A stretch of DNA of 64,000 nt from Tannerellaceae bacterium (GTDB taxonomy: Bacteria; Bacteroidota; Bacteroidia; Bacteroidales; Tannerellaceae). Below, piece by piece: positions 1 to 9,042 of the stretch. The stretch lies in NCBI GenBank assembly GCA_031280645.1, contig JAITGL010000050.1:10168-74167 (forward strand), read 5' to 3'. Below the pieces are notes generated by a model. The model saw nothing but the letters and a program-made list of their open reading frames with translations, had not been told where the DNA came from and searched no databases. A program made the position numbers and the translations under genes. Each line of letters opens with the position of its first letter. Positions within the stretch are counted from its first letter, which is position 1.

Positions 1-407
1 TTGGTAAACAAGCCGTCTTTTTGCAGCTCAAGTATTTTGGAGGCCAGGGTTTGACGAAGATTCAGGATTGCCCTGCGGCCGAAATCGGCAAAGTATACCT
101 CGTCGGTAACTTCCTCCCCGATAGTACAGTCGGGGTCGATTTTCCTTGCTTCCGATATTGGAATTTGAAGATGGGGGTTTACAAGATCGACGTCGGCCAC
201 GGCTACTCGGTTGCGCCATATCTCGAAGTCGCCTTTTTCGGGATTAATAATAAGGTCATAATTTTCATCGGTGCCGAACATCTTTGCAATCACATTGCGG
301 AATGATTCTTCAAGCACGCTTATCATCGTGTCCTTATCAATGTTTTTTAATTCTTTAAACTCGGCAAGGGTGTCAATCATGCTAACTGCTTCCTCTTTCT
401 TTGCCAT
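1..407 (-). CDS. nusA: Transcription termination/antitermination factor NusA, N-terminal part (3' end outside window)
   Basis: The reverse-strand reading starts with ATG at 407 (MAKKEEAVSMIDTLAEFKE) and stays open to the window edge, giving about 135 residues. It contains VLEESFRNVIAKMFGTDENY and FADFGRRAILNLRQTL, typical of the NusA N-terminal RNA-polymerase-binding domain in Bacteroidota. The S1, KH and C-terminal parts lie off the window. NusA binds RNA polymerase and modulates pausing, termination and antitermination. It starts 14 nt after the rimP stop, the usual rimP-nusA(-infB) operon order, and probably shares the rimP promoter and leader hairpin. Confidence 0.95.
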   Translation of the reverse strand, partial: MAKKEEAVSMIDTLAEFKELKNIDKDTMISVLEESFRNVIAKMFGTDENYDLIINPEKGDFEIWRNRVAVADVDLVNPHLQIPISEARKIDPDCTIGEEVTDEVYFADFGRRAILNLRQTLASKILELQKDGLFT

Positions 408-421
408 ACTATTTACTTTAA

Positions 422-889
422 TTACTTAAAACTTATTACATATTTAGCGTACTTAATCTCGTCATACCCGTATGCACTTTCTTCGCTTATCGTTTGCTTC
501 CGTTTTCCACCTTCAGGCTTTACCTGCATTTCAACGCTGAGTACGATTCCTTTTTCGTTGGCCGATTTTAAAATGCCTTGGCGCTTCTCTCCTGTTTTCA
601 GCAAACATTCAATTTCGCGTCCTATATATTTAAAATATTGTCTTAATACTTTGAAAGGCGCCGTTAGGCCCGGAGATCCGACTTCGAGTTCATAATCTTC
701 ATCCTCGGCCGGAATATTTTCGCGAATATAGCGATTAAGCGCCACACAGGTTTCAATGCCTATGCCTTGGTCGTTATCTATTTCAACAACTACCATGTTT
801 CCCGGTTTTACTTGCACATCAACCAAATAATCGGTAGACTCAATCAATTTATCCGACACAAGCCGGCGTATTTTTTCTTTGTCAATCAT
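422..889 (-). CDS. rimP: Ribosome maturation factor RimP
   Basis: 155 aa from ATG 889 (MIDKEKIRRLVSDKL). A longer open frame reaches 970, but it would run through the promoter and leader hairpin, and 155 aa fits the family (about 150). VEIDNDQGIGIETCVALNRYI and ELEVGSPGLTAPFK are the conserved RimP N-domain motifs, and the C-terminal part (residues about 90-155) is the SH3-like domain. RimP helps assemble the 30S ribosomal subunit. It is the first gene of the operon and nusA follows 14 nt later. Confidence 0.95.
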   Translation of the reverse strand: MIDKEKIRRLVSDKLIESTDYLVDVQVKPGNMVVVEIDNDQGIGIETCVALNRYIRENIPAEDEDYELEVGSPGLTAPFKVLRQYFKYIGREIECLLKTGEKRQGILKSANEKGIVLSVEMQVKPEGGKRKQTISEESAYGYDEIKYAKYVISFK

Positions 890-910
890 ACAAAATATTT
901 TGGAAAAAAT

Positions 911-930
911 AAGGGGACTTAAGCCCCCTT
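911..930 (-). promoter_or_regulatory. Terminator-like hairpin in the rimP-nusA leader (candidate attenuator)
   Basis: On the minus strand, an 8-bp stem (AAGGGGGC paired with GTCCCCTT, one G-T pair) closes a TTAA loop. It is followed at once by a T-rich tract, ATTTTTTCC (910-902). It lies between the rimP promoter and the rimP start, about 20 nt before the ATG. The shape is that of an intrinsic terminator inside a 5' leader. A regulatory role is inference. Confidence 0.6.
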
Positions 931-954
931 TCCATCCGCTTTTTAATTTCGGCG

Positions 955-986
955 CAAATATACAAAACATTTAATGAGAATCAAAA
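955..986 (-). promoter_or_regulatory. Bacteroidota-type promoter for rimP-nusA
   Basis: The reverse strand has TTTTG at 986-982, a 19-bp spacer and TATATTTG at 962-955. This matches the Bacteroidota sigma-ABfr consensus (TTTG / TAnnTTTG). The predicted start near 948 gives a leader of about 60 nt. Confidence 0.7.
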
Positions 987-1193
987 TGCTACTTCGTTTC
1001 GGCGTATTCCAAATTTTTGTAAAGCTTGGTTGCACATTGCATTAAGCACTCTTCAAAGCTGATTTTAAGCTTTAGATAATCTTGCAGCTAATGTATTGTT
1101 CCACCCGTTGTTATTACTTTTTACAAGATTAGCGAGATTGAAAAAGCTCCGCTATGCGGCAACGGTTTGCACCCCCCTATTCTCATGAGCTGC
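987..1193. other. Intergenic stretch without recognised features
   Basis: Between the rimP promoter and the rpsA terminator I see no convincing ORF, tRNA or repeat on either strand. Confidence 0.5.
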
Positions 1194-1232
1194 AAAAAAG
1201 GCCTCCGCCGCTTATATGCGACAGGAGGCCTT
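1194..1232 (-). terminator. Intrinsic terminator of rpsA
   Basis: The minus strand reads AAGGCCTCC, a 17-nt loop, GGAGGCCTT and then TTTTGCA. The 9-bp perfect stem (1224-1232 with 1198-1206) is followed by a T-run, 35 nt after the rpsA stop. Confidence 0.85.
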
Positions 1233-1266
1233 CAAACTATTTACATGAAAATTAAAAAAACAATGT

Positions 1267-3051
1267 TTATTGTCCAGATAATTTTTCCTTTAGAGCGGCA
1301 AGCTCTTCAATGTCGCCAAGGGTAGTCTTCTCCACAGGCGCGGTTGTTGGAGCTTCCTCCTTCTTTTGCGGGCGACGGCTTCTGCGCTGTTGCTCGAACG
1401 CGTCCTTGCGGGCTTTTTGCTCGTCTTCGTGAATACGGCTGTGGGAAAGAATTATACGCTTGCTGTCTTTGTTAAATTCGATAACCTTGAAGAGCAGCTT
1501 GTCGTCGAGCAGGGCTTGCGATCCGTCTTCCTTTATGAGGTGCTTGGGGGTTGCAAAGCCTTCAACGCCGTAGGGGAGGGAAACTACTGCGCCTTTGTCG
1601 AGCGCTTCAATTATCGTTCCTTCGTGTACTGAGCCTACTGTAAAGATCGTTTCAAACACATCCCACGGGTTTTCTTCAAGTTGCTTGTGACCTAAGCTCA
1701 GGCGGCGATTGTCTTTGTCGATTTCGAGTACCTGTACTTCGATGTTTGCTCCTATTTGGGTGAACTCGCTGGGGTGCTTTATTTTCTTTGTCCATGAAAG
1801 GTCGGAGATGTGAATCAGGCCGTCAACGCCTTCTTCAATCTCTACAAAGACGCCGAAGTTGGTAAAGTTGCGAACGCGGGCGGTGTGCTGTGATCCAACC
1901 GGGAAGCGGGATTCGATGTTTTCCCATGGGTCGGGCTTAAGCTGCTTGATGCCGAGCGACATTTTGCGCTCGTCGCGATCGAGGGTCAGGATAACGGCTT
2001 CTATTTCTTCGCCTACTTTCATGAAGTCTTGTGCGCTGCGCAGATGTTGCGTCCACGACATTTCGGAAACGTGAATCAACCCTTCTACTCCTGGAGCTAT
2101 TTCTATGAATGCTCCATAGTCGGCCATCACAACAACTTTTCCGCGTACGTGATCGCCAATTTTCAGCGCCTGGTTGAGAGCGTCCCACGGGTGGGCGGTG
2201 AGTTGCTTCAGGCCAAGGGCGATGCGCTTCTTTTCGTCGTCGAAGTCGAGGATTACAACGTTGATTTTTTGGTCGAGCTGTACGATTTCGTCGGGATGGG
2301 ATACGCGGCCCCATGAAAGGTCGGTGATGTGGATAAGTCCGTCAACGCCTCCGAGGTCGATAAATACGCCGTAAGAAGTAATGTTCTTGACTGTGCCTTC
2401 GAGTATCTGGCCTTTTTCGAGCTTGGAGATGATCTCGCGCTTTTGCTGCTCGAGCTCGGCTTCGATCAATGCTTTGTGCGATACTACAACATTTTTGTAA
2501 TCCTGGTTGATCTTCACGATCTTGAATTCCATTGTTTTGTTTACAAACATGTCGTAGTCGCGGATAGGCTTCACGTCGATTTGCGAGCCGGGGAGGAAGG
2601 CTTCGATGCCGAATACGTCGACAATCATGCCGCCTTTTGTGCGGCATTTGATGAATCCTTTGATTACCTCGTCTTTTGCCAGCGCTTCGTTTACGCGATC
2701 CCAGGAGCGGGTGGCGCATGCTTTCTTGTGGGAGAGTAATAGCTGGCCTTTTTTGTCTTCCTGGCTTTCGATATATACTTCAACCTGGTCGCCTACTTTC
2801 AGATCGGCATTATACCTGAATTCAGACATCGGAACTACTCCGTCAGACTTAAAGCCGATGTTTACCACAACTTCGCGCTTGTTCATGGATGTTACCGTGC
2901 CAACAACTACTTCGCGGTCTTTCACCGTGTTGAGAGTGTTGTCGTATGTTTTTTGGAGATCTTCCTTGGACACTTCGCCGTAGGCGTCTCCTTTTTCATA
3001 AGATTCCCAATTGAAATCTTCTACCGGAACGATGTTATTAAAATTCTTCAT
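1267..3051 (-). CDS. rpsA: 30S ribosomal protein S1
   Basis: 594 aa starting MKNFNNIVPVEDFNWESYEKGD. Six S1 RNA-binding repeats can be followed at residues of about 45-110, 130-196, 218-285, 303-372, 390-457 and 476-540. Repeats 3-5 carry the canonical GVFIDLGGVDGLIHITDLSW-type core and repeats 1, 2 and 6 are more divergent, as usual. S1 brings mRNA to the 30S subunit. The C-terminus is basic and low-complexity (QQRRSRRPQKKEEAP). The gene stands alone with its own terminator. A TAnnTTTG element (TACCTTTG, 3110-3103) lies 52 nt upstream, but its -33 partner is poorly spaced. Confidence 0.97.
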   Translation of the reverse strand: MKNFNNIVPVEDFNWESYEKGDAYGEVSKEDLQKTYDNTLNTVKDREVVVGTVTSMNKREVVVNIGFKSDGVVPMSEFRYNADLKVGDQVEVYIESQEDKKGQLLLSHKKACATRSWDRVNEALAKDEVIKGFIKCRTKGGMIVDVFGIEAFLPGSQIDVKPIRDYDMFVNKTMEFKIVKINQDYKNVVVSHKALIEAELEQQKREIISKLEKGQILEGTVKNITSYGVFIDLGGVDGLIHITDLSWGRVSHPDEIVQLDQKINVVILDFDDEKKRIALGLKQLTAHPWDALNQALKIGDHVRGKVVVMADYGAFIEIAPGVEGLIHVSEMSWTQHLRSAQDFMKVGEEIEAVILTLDRDERKMSLGIKQLKPDPWENIESRFPVGSQHTARVRNFTNFGVFVEIEEGVDGLIHISDLSWTKKIKHPSEFTQIGANIEVQVLEIDKDNRRLSLGHKQLEENPWDVFETIFTVGSVHEGTIIEALDKGAVVSLPYGVEGFATPKHLIKEDGSQALLDDKLLFKVIEFNKDSKRIILSHSRIHEDEQKARKDAFEQQRRSRRPQKKEEAPTTAPVEKTTLGDIEELAALKEKLSGQ

Positions 3052-3232
3052 TTTTTAAATTATTAAATCAGACATTATATTGTTGTTTTATTAAAACGCC
3101 GGCAAAGGTACATTTTTTTTGTTTGTTTTATAATCAAGTAGGAGAATCGGGATTATTCCCCCTTCCAATCTCCCGCGCCGCAGCGCTCTTGCCCGTCGCT
3201 CGGATTCATTCCTCGCGTGGAGGGCTCCATAA

Positions 3233-3270
3233 ATAAAACCCCCGAACGGCTTATTGCCGCCCGGGGATTT
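3233..3270 (-). terminator. Intrinsic terminator of hppA
   Basis: Minus strand: CCCCGGGCGGC, loop AATAA, GCCGTTCGGGG, then GTTTTATTT. An 11-bp stem with two G-T pairs, about 35 nt past the hppA stop. Confidence 0.8.
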
Positions 3271-3305
3271 TCCTTTCGCTTATACTGTGGTAATTAAACG
3301 GCTAA

Positions 3306-5522
3306 TCAGAACAAGCTCCACGCTACCGTTAAGCCTGCCATTACTATTGCAACCATGCTCATCAGCTTGATAAGTATGTTGAGGCTTGGCCCCGACGTGT
3401 CTTTAAATGGATCGCCCACGGTGTCGCCTACTACTGTTGCCTTGTGCACCGACGAACCTTTGCCGCCAAAGTTGCCTTCTTCAACGTATTTCTTTGCATT
3501 ATCCCATGCGCCGCCGGCATTGGCCATGAATACTGCAAGTACGAAGCCTGCGCCGAGGCCGCCGGTTAACAGGCCCATTACGCCCGATACTCCGAAAATA
3601 AGTCCGGTTACGATCGGGGCGAGGATGGCGAGGATCGACGGAAGCAACATCTCGCGCTGGGCGCCTTTTGTTGAGATTTCAACGCAGCGCGCATAGTCGG
3701 GAGTGGTTTCGCCGGTCAGGATGCCTTTTATTTCGCGGAACTGGCGGCGCACTTCGTTCACCATGTCTTGAGCGGCGCGGCCAACGGCGTTCATCGTAAG
3801 ACCGCAGAACATGAAGGCCATCATCGAGCCGATAAATACTCCTACAAGTACTTTGGGATTCATGAGGTTTATCTGATAGTAATTCATGAAGTCGAGGATC
3901 GAGGCCCTGGCTACCTCAACGGTTTCGCCGTTTGAGAACGTCAATACCGTTTTGCCTACGTGCTGGAGCCCTATCTTGATTTCTTCTATATAGGATGCAA
4001 GCAGCGCAAGAGCAGTAAGGGCGGCCGATCCGATGGCAAAGCCTTTGCCGGTTGCGGCCGTGGTGTTGCCAAGGGCGTCGAGGGCGTCGGTGCGTTTGCG
4101 TACTTGCTCGTCGAGGTGGCTCATCTCGGCATTGCCTCCGGCGTTGTCGGCTATCGGGCCGTAGGCGTCGGTGGCGAGGGTTATACCCAGCGTTGACAGC
4201 ATGCCTACTGCGGCGATGCCGATGCCGTAAAGTCCGAGGCTAAGATTTGTTGCGGAGATCATGTTTTGTACGTCGAAGTTAATTGCGCACAGGTAGGCCA
4301 TGATTATCGCAACGCCTATGGTAAGAACCGGAACGGCCGTTGAAAGCATCCCAAGCCCAATGCCGGAGATGATTACCGTGGCAGGGCCGGTTTGCCCGCT
4401 TTCCGAAACCTGCCTCGTAGGCTTGTACGAGTGGGATGTATAATATTCGGTTGACTGGCCTATTATCACGCCTGCCAGCAAGCCGCTGATCACCGAGAAC
4501 GACAGGCCTACCCAGTTGGGTATTCCTAATATGTATAATATGCCGAGGGTGGCCGCGGCAATTAAAATCGAGCTCGTGTTAACCCCTCTTCCCAGGGCTC
4601 CGAGAAGCTGCTTCATATTTGCTCCCTCCTTTGTCCTTACCATGAATATGCCGAGGATAGAAAGAACGATGCCTACCGCTGCAATAAGCATCGGGGCGAA
4701 TACGGCCTTTAGCTGAAGCCCGGGATTGGTGAAGAACGCCGATGCGCCCAGCGCCGCCGTGGCAAGGATTGATCCGCAGTATGATTCGTACAGGTCGGCT
4801 CCCATGCCGGCTACGTCGCCCACATTGTCGCCTACATTGTCTGCAATTGTGGCCGGGTTGCGGGCGTCGTCTTCGGGAATGTTCTCTTCAACTTTGCCTA
4901 CAAGATCGGCTCCAACGTCGGCCGCCTTGGTATAGATTCCTCCTCCCACGCGGGCGAATAGGGCTTGGGTTGACGCGCCCATACCGAACGTTAGCATCGT
5001 TGTGGTGATTACAACCAGCTTTTGCGAATCGGTGGCCTCTGCTACACAGGCGTTCAGAACAAGAAACCATATCGAAATGTCGAACAGCCCAAGGCCTACA
5101 ACCGTAAGCCCCATCACGGCGCCGGCGCGAAAAGCTACTTTCAGTCCGCTGTCTAACGACCTGCTGGCGGCGTTAGCCGTACGGGCCGAAGCGTAAGTGG
5201 CCGTTTTCATGCCGATAAATCCTGCCAGGCCCGAGAAAAATCCTCCGGTGAGGAATGCAAAAGGAACCCAGCCGTTCTGAACCCCGAATCCGTAAGCCAA
5301 CACGGCAAAGAAGAGGCACAACACTACGAACACTACGGTCACAACCTTGTATTGCTGCATCAGATAAGCCATAGCGCCTTCCCGCACATATTTGGCAATC
5401 TGTTTCATAAGATCTGTTCCCTCGCTTTCTTTCATCATCTGCTTAAAGAAGATAAAGGCGAACAGTAGCGCCAGAACCGACGCAAACGGAATAAACCAAA
5501 AAATCCAATTGTTTAAAATCAT
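3306..5522 (-). CDS. hppA: Membrane-bound ion-pumping pyrophosphatase (K+-dependent type)
   Basis: 738 aa and very hydrophobic, with about 16 predicted membrane helices. It hydrolyses pyrophosphate and pumps Na+ and/or H+ across the inner membrane. The substrate-binding signature [20 protein letters not shown] is present, as is the late motif [15 protein letters not shown]. The segment [10 protein letters not shown] has Ala where K+-independent enzymes have Lys, which indicates the K+-dependent class. Many Bacteroidota members of that class are Na+ or Na+/H+ pumps, so the ion is not settled. Single gene with its own promoter and terminator. Confidence 0.96.
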   Translation of the reverse strand: MILNNWIFWFIPFASVLALLFAFIFFKQMMKESEGTDLMKQIAKYVREGAMAYLMQQYKVVTVVFVVLCLFFAVLAYGFGVQNGWVPFAFLTGGFFSGLAGFIGMKTATYASARTANAASRSLDSGLKVAFRAGAVMGLTVVGLGLFDISIWFLVLNACVAEATDSQKLVVITTTMLTFGMGASTQALFARVGGGIYTKAADVGADLVGKVEENIPEDDARNPATIADNVGDNVGDVAGMGADLYESYCGSILATAALGASAFFTNPGLQLKAVFAPMLIAAVGIVLSILGIFMVRTKEGANMKQLLGALGRGVNTSSILIAAATLGILYILGIPNWVGLSFSVISGLLAGVIIGQSTEYYTSHSYKPTRQVSESGQTGPATVIISGIGLGMLSTAVPVLTIGVAIIMAYLCAINFDVQNMISATNLSLGLYGIGIAAVGMLSTLGITLATDAYGPIADNAGGNAEMSHLDEQVRKRTDALDALGNTTAATGKGFAIGSAALTALALLASYIEEIKIGLQHVGKTVLTFSNGETVEVARASILDFMNYYQINLMNPKVLVGVFIGSMMAFMFCGLTMNAVGRAAQDMVNEVRRQFREIKGILTGETTPDYARCVEISTKGAQREMLLPSILAILAPIVTGLIFGVSGVMGLLTGGLGAGFVLAVFMANAGGAWDNAKKYVEEGNFGGKGSSVHKATVVGDTVGDPFKDTSGPSLNILIKLMSMVAIVMAGLTVAWSLF

Positions 5523-5556
5523 GATACTTTATTTTGAATTTGATATTTAGAGAGCG

Positions 5557-5587
5557 CAAATTTAGTGCAAACCGCCGTTTCTGCAAA
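5557..5587 (-). promoter_or_regulatory. Bacteroidota-type promoter for hppA
   Basis: Reverse strand: TTTG at 5587-5584, exactly 19 bp, then TAAATTTG at 5564-5557. A full match to the consensus, 35 nt before the hppA ATG. Confidence 0.8.
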
Positions 5588-5690
5588 TAGAATGAACGCT
5601 TCGTAATAACGAACCGCAACCGCCGCCCCCCAGGAAAAGCAACCCGGTATTTCGTTGCCCAACCCTCGGCCGCCCCCATACGGCCCGGCA

Positions 5691-6884
5691 TCAGGCGTAT
5701 CCGCCACCGAAAACCTGATGAAACCTCCTCCCGATCCTGAACTTAACCTTCCTGACCAGAAGCCCATCCTCGCAGTCTTCCAGCAGCCTCAACGCCTCCC
5801 TGGCTACCTCTCGGCCGAGCTCTTTGCGCTTCTGGAAAACCAAATAAAGCTCCGCAATACGCCACAGGGCTCGCGCAAAGTAGGGCTTCCAGATTACGCC
5901 CTCTCTTGCCGCCAATAATTTGAAGGTCGACGCACATTCCATGTAAAGATCCTCGGCCTTTTCCGGATTGGGCTTCCGGCCGTACCGGTACGGCAAGGCA
6001 AGATAGTCGTACGCCTTTGAGTAGGCATGGGGGTTGACGCGGGCCAGGTCCGGACATTTAAGTAACGCCTCAACCAGGTAGCCCTCGGCTTCATTCATAT
6101 CGTCGTACATACGGGCTCCTCCAAGCTTTACGAGCGCGGCGGCAAGGCGCGAACTCCATGTTGAGGGATCTTTCAGCGCAAGAGTTTCGTAAATGCCCGC
6201 GGCGCGCTTGAAGGATGCCGCCGCCTCGCGGTTATACTCTGATGAAACATGCGAGTCGCCGGCGTTAACCAGCATTGCGGCAAGGTGAGGCCGGTATACG
6301 CCGGGATCGCTTGCGGCCAGGGCCTCGTATTTTCCTGTGGCGTTCGCATAGTATGAATCGAGAGACATATAATCTATATCGCCGTAACAGTACCGGCGCG
6401 GTCCGGGCTCAGCTTCGAGAGGCAGTCCGGTTTCATGAGTACGGTATTCGTTCGACAGCCAAACCGTATCGCCCATGTTATGCAATACCTCCAGCAGGCT
6501 CGAAGCCGGAAGCTCCCCGTTCAGGCAGCCGTAATAGCAGTTAACCTCCCTTGCCCAATCGAAGGTTTTATGATAAAAGGCTGCGGCGCGCATTAAGATG
6601 CGGCCCGAAGAACAAATCTCAACCGCCTTGTCGCAATGATGCGACGCCTGCAATGCAAGTCCGCCTGCATAATACAGCTCTGCCTTTATTATATGAAGCT
6701 CGGCTTCATCCTCCGGATCGGATGCGTTGGGGTCGATAATTTCGGCGGCGGCCGAATAATTGCCGCTTTGGGCGTATCCGGCCGCTTCACGGCCAACCGG
6801 TTGCCGCCTTGGCCCCAGCCGGCTCTCAATATCGCTTAACCGTGCGAGGAGCTCCTCAACCTCCATATTTGTATCCTTCTTCAT
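5691..6884 (-). CDS. TPR-repeat protein of unknown function (third gene of a TPR operon)
   Basis: 397 aa from ATG 6884 (MKKDTNMEVEELLARLSDIESRL), 8 nt after the preceding stop. A longer open frame upstream overlaps that gene and is not protein-like. The body is helical with TPR-type repeats, for example ALQASHHCDKAVEI, AASFKRAAGIYETLALKDP and AEDLYMECASTFKLLAARE. There is no signal peptide, so it is probably cytosolic. It shares the phrase KYEALAASDPGVYRPHLAA with the KDPETYRPKLA phrasing of the first gene of the operon, suggesting common ancestry. Partner unknown; TPRs normally mediate protein-protein contacts. Confidence 0.75.
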   Translation of the reverse strand: MKKDTNMEVEELLARLSDIESRLGPRRQPVGREAAGYAQSGNYSAAAEIIDPNASDPEDEAELHIIKAELYYAGGLALQASHHCDKAVEICSSGRILMRAAAFYHKTFDWAREVNCYYGCLNGELPASSLLEVLHNMGDTVWLSNEYRTHETGLPLEAEPGPRRYCYGDIDYMSLDSYYANATGKYEALAASDPGVYRPHLAAMLVNAGDSHVSSEYNREAAASFKRAAGIYETLALKDPSTWSSRLAAALVKLGGARMYDDMNEAEGYLVEALLKCPDLARVNPHAYSKAYDYLALPYRYGRKPNPEKAEDLYMECASTFKLLAAREGVIWKPYFARALWRIAELYLVFQKRKELGREVAREALRLLEDCEDGLLVRKVKFRIGRRFHQVFGGGYA

Positions 6885-6891
6885 ATCGCTG

Positions 6892-7290
6892 CTACTCGCC
6901 CTTATCCGGCCAAAGCCCCAGTACCCTGAAGATAGCCTTAAGAATCGGCGGGCAGGCCGACTGCTTGTTAAAGGCAATCCGGTTATATATTTCCTCCACC
7001 TCGTCGTACGCCTTTTGGGCCTCGTCGCGCTTGCCGAGTATAAACAGCACGCCGGCCAGCTCGTTGAGGATAATCGCCCTGTCGATTGGCGACAAATCGT
7101 ATGCAAGGCAAAGATTATAATGAGCTTCGGCCATGCTGGGGCTCCCCATATCGCGATGAAAGTTTGCCGCGTCGTAATTCACCTGCACCTTTTCGCCCGT
7201 AGCCCTCGCCTCGCCTATTCGCTTTTTCATGGCCTCGATATTGCGGAAGAGGGTTACGGTTGGGTTTTCGTAATTTTCTTCGTACTTCAT
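6892..7290 (-). CDS. Small TPR-like helical protein (second gene of the TPR operon)
   Basis: 132 aa from ATG 7290 (MKYEENYENPTVTLFRNIEAMKKR). A TTG 12 nt earlier is less likely. Residues about 50-115 hold two TPR-like helical pairs (MAEAHYNLCLAYDLSPIDR, AGVLFILGKRDEAQKAYDEV). No signal peptide. It ends 8 nt before the next TPR gene and starts about 30 nt after the first one, so the three are probably co-transcribed. Function unknown. Confidence 0.7.
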   Translation of the reverse strand: MKYEENYENPTVTLFRNIEAMKKRIGEARATGEKVQVNYDAANFHRDMGSPSMAEAHYNLCLAYDLSPIDRAIILNELAGVLFILGKRDEAQKAYDEVEEIYNRIAFNKQSACPPILKAIFRVLGLWPDKGE

Positions 7291-7320
7291 AAGAGCTTGC
7301 AAAGTCTCGCTGTTATTGGT

Positions 7321-8445
7321 TTACCTGTTCTCAAGCCTCCGTTCCCAATCCTTCAATACGCCGATGGCATAACCGAGCTGCTTGGATACAAAAGCCGTTT
7401 TCTCGCATTGCCGCAACACCTCAACGGCCTCGCCGGCGCAGTTTACAGACAGCATGGGCTGCGGATAGTCGTCCTGGTAAAAAATAGCCATGTTAACCAG
7501 CGTATGCCCCAGGCGAACATTCCAGGTATCCGGATCGTTGGCCGCTAAGGCCCGCGCCGTTTTCTCGCACTCCTTATAATACTTCTCGGCCTTTTTAAAT
7601 TCCCTCTTTGCGGCATACAAATTACCGAGATTGCCCAGCGTCATCATCAGGTCGGGATTATAAGCCTTGGGATTCCTGGCGGCCAGCTTTTCGAGTATTT
7701 CATACGACTGGGTATACAGCCGGGCAGCCTCGTCGTAGTTCGAGGCAAGGTAATGGGCGTTGGCCAGGTTGTTCAGGGTAATTGCAAGTTTGGGCCGGTA
7801 CGTCTCCGGATCTTTATCCGCAAGAAACTTGCGGATCTTCAAAGCCACGGAGTGGAACTCTTTCGCCTGCTCGTAACGGCCTGTTCCGTTATACATCTCG
7901 CCAACGTTGCTTAAAGTTGCGGCGAGCTTTGGAGAGTACTTTACCGGATCGGTTCTATTTAGCTCGATGTAAAGGTTTATGACCTCGTCGTAATACTTCC
8001 TCGCCTTTTCACTGTCGCCCATGTCGCGATACAATGTCCCGAGGCTATCGAAAGTTTGCGCAATGTCTTCGGTTGATTCCTCGTCGTCCTGCATCGACAG
8101 CTTGCGGCCCAGGTTGAACGCCTCCATCAAAACCTTTTCGGCAGGCAGGTAATCGGTTGCCAGGGTAAGAACCGACCCCAGGTTATTGAGCGTAGCGAGC
8201 CGGTTGCCGTCTGAAATTTTCATATTAAGGCAGCGCCTGTAATACTCCTCCGCCTTTTCAAAATCATTAAGATCATAGAACATGGTAGCCGCGTCGAAAG
8301 TATCTTCAAACGTTTTAGAGATGTCGGCGGCCTTTGCATACAGCGCGGCGGCTTCCTCGTGGCGATTTTGTGAGGTGTAATTCCCGGCTTGACGTATAAA
8401 ACCTTCGGCAGCCGCTTCATTCTTCTTTTTCTCGTTGTTTTTCAT
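7321..8445 (-). CDS. Tetratricopeptide-repeat protein (first gene of the TPR operon)
   Basis: 374 aa starting MKNNEKKKNEAAAEGFIRQAG. At least six TPRs of the kinesin-light-chain type cover residues of about 15-320, for example EKARKYYDEVINLYIELNRTDP, EQAKEFHSVALKIRKFLADKDP and DEAARLYTQSYEILEKLAARNP. The roughly 40-residue spacing with YxPxLAxTLxNLG between repeats is characteristic. No signal peptide or catalytic domain, so a scaffold role is inferred. The ATG lies about 60 bp from the 41-bp array that fills the divergent intergenic region. Confidence 0.85.
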   Translation of the reverse strand: MKNNEKKKNEAAAEGFIRQAGNYTSQNRHEEAAALYAKAADISKTFEDTFDAATMFYDLNDFEKAEEYYRRCLNMKISDGNRLATLNNLGSVLTLATDYLPAEKVLMEAFNLGRKLSMQDDEESTEDIAQTFDSLGTLYRDMGDSEKARKYYDEVINLYIELNRTDPVKYSPKLAATLSNVGEMYNGTGRYEQAKEFHSVALKIRKFLADKDPETYRPKLAITLNNLANAHYLASNYDEAARLYTQSYEILEKLAARNPKAYNPDLMMTLGNLGNLYAAKREFKKAEKYYKECEKTARALAANDPDTWNVRLGHTLVNMAIFYQDDYPQPMLSVNCAGEAVEVLRQCEKTAFVSKQLGYAIGVLKDWERRLENR

Positions 8446-8504
8446 GATATATCCTGTTTAAAATTATGTGCGCGCAAGTTACGTATAAAGCTCCGGATAA
8501 TAAC

Positions 8505-8985
8505 TGCCGGCAAGCCGTCTAAATGTGGAAATTACCGGCGCCGGCTTCCGTTATTATATCTCCATTTGGAAATTAGCTGAAAATATTTCCGGCAGATAAT
8601 TGCCATTTGGAGATTATCTGAAATATTTTCATGTGATATATTTCCATCTGGAAATTATTTAAAACATTTTCCGGCAAGATATTTCCATCTGGAAATTATC
8701 GAAAGATTTTTACGGCAGATAATTACCATTTGGAAATTGATAAAAGTAATTTCCGGCATAATATCTCTATCTGGAAATTATCCAAAGAATTTTCCGGTAT
8801 GCTATTTCCATTTGGAAATTATATAAAGACATTTTCCGCAGATAAATTCCGGATGGAAATTGGTTAAGGCGTTTTTCCGTAGCTTAATTCCAAATGGAAA
8901 TTATTCCAGGCAATTGTCCGCGGTCAAATTCCATTTGGAAATTACCTGGAAATATTCCCGGCATGCTATTTCCATTATGCGGCGG
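8505..8985. repeat. Array A: 41-bp tandem repeats with inverted-repeat core, about 12 units
   Basis: The core CCAttTGG inside AATTTCCATTTGGAAATT recurs at 8521 (degenerate), 8562, 8603, 8644, 8685, 8726, 8767, 8808, 8849, 8890, 8931 and 8972 (degenerate). Every step is exactly 41 bp. The two or four central bases vary (CCATTTGG, CCATCTGG, CCGGATGG, CCAAATGG) while the arms TTTCC/GGAAA hold. The other half-unit carries a looser element like GAAAATATTTTCCGGCAGAT. It fills the gap between the divergent TPR operon and the DUF6261-like gene. A 41-bp period cannot encode a repeated peptide. Confidence 0.95.
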
Positions 8986-9042
8986 TTCAAAAAATAACAG
9001 GTATGTTTGCGGAAAAGGTAATAGCATCTAATTGAAAGCCCG

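Noticed and set aside
890..970. 27-residue N-terminal extension of RimP
   Set aside because: It would cover the promoter and the leader hairpin, and RimP homologues start at the MIDKEK-type position.
3960..4243. Plus-strand frames opposite hppA, purL, cusA-like and bamA genes
   Set aside because: These are antisense shadows of well-recognised genes with no protein-like features.
6885..7106. Longer start for the third TPR gene
   Set aside because: The extra 74 codons overlap the second TPR gene in another frame and encode an Arg/Ser-rich, non-helical sequence.
8505..8985. CRISPR array
   Set aside because: Repeats are 41 bp apart with no unique spacers, the repeat itself is degenerate, and no cas gene is in the window. 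The same holds for the other arrays.
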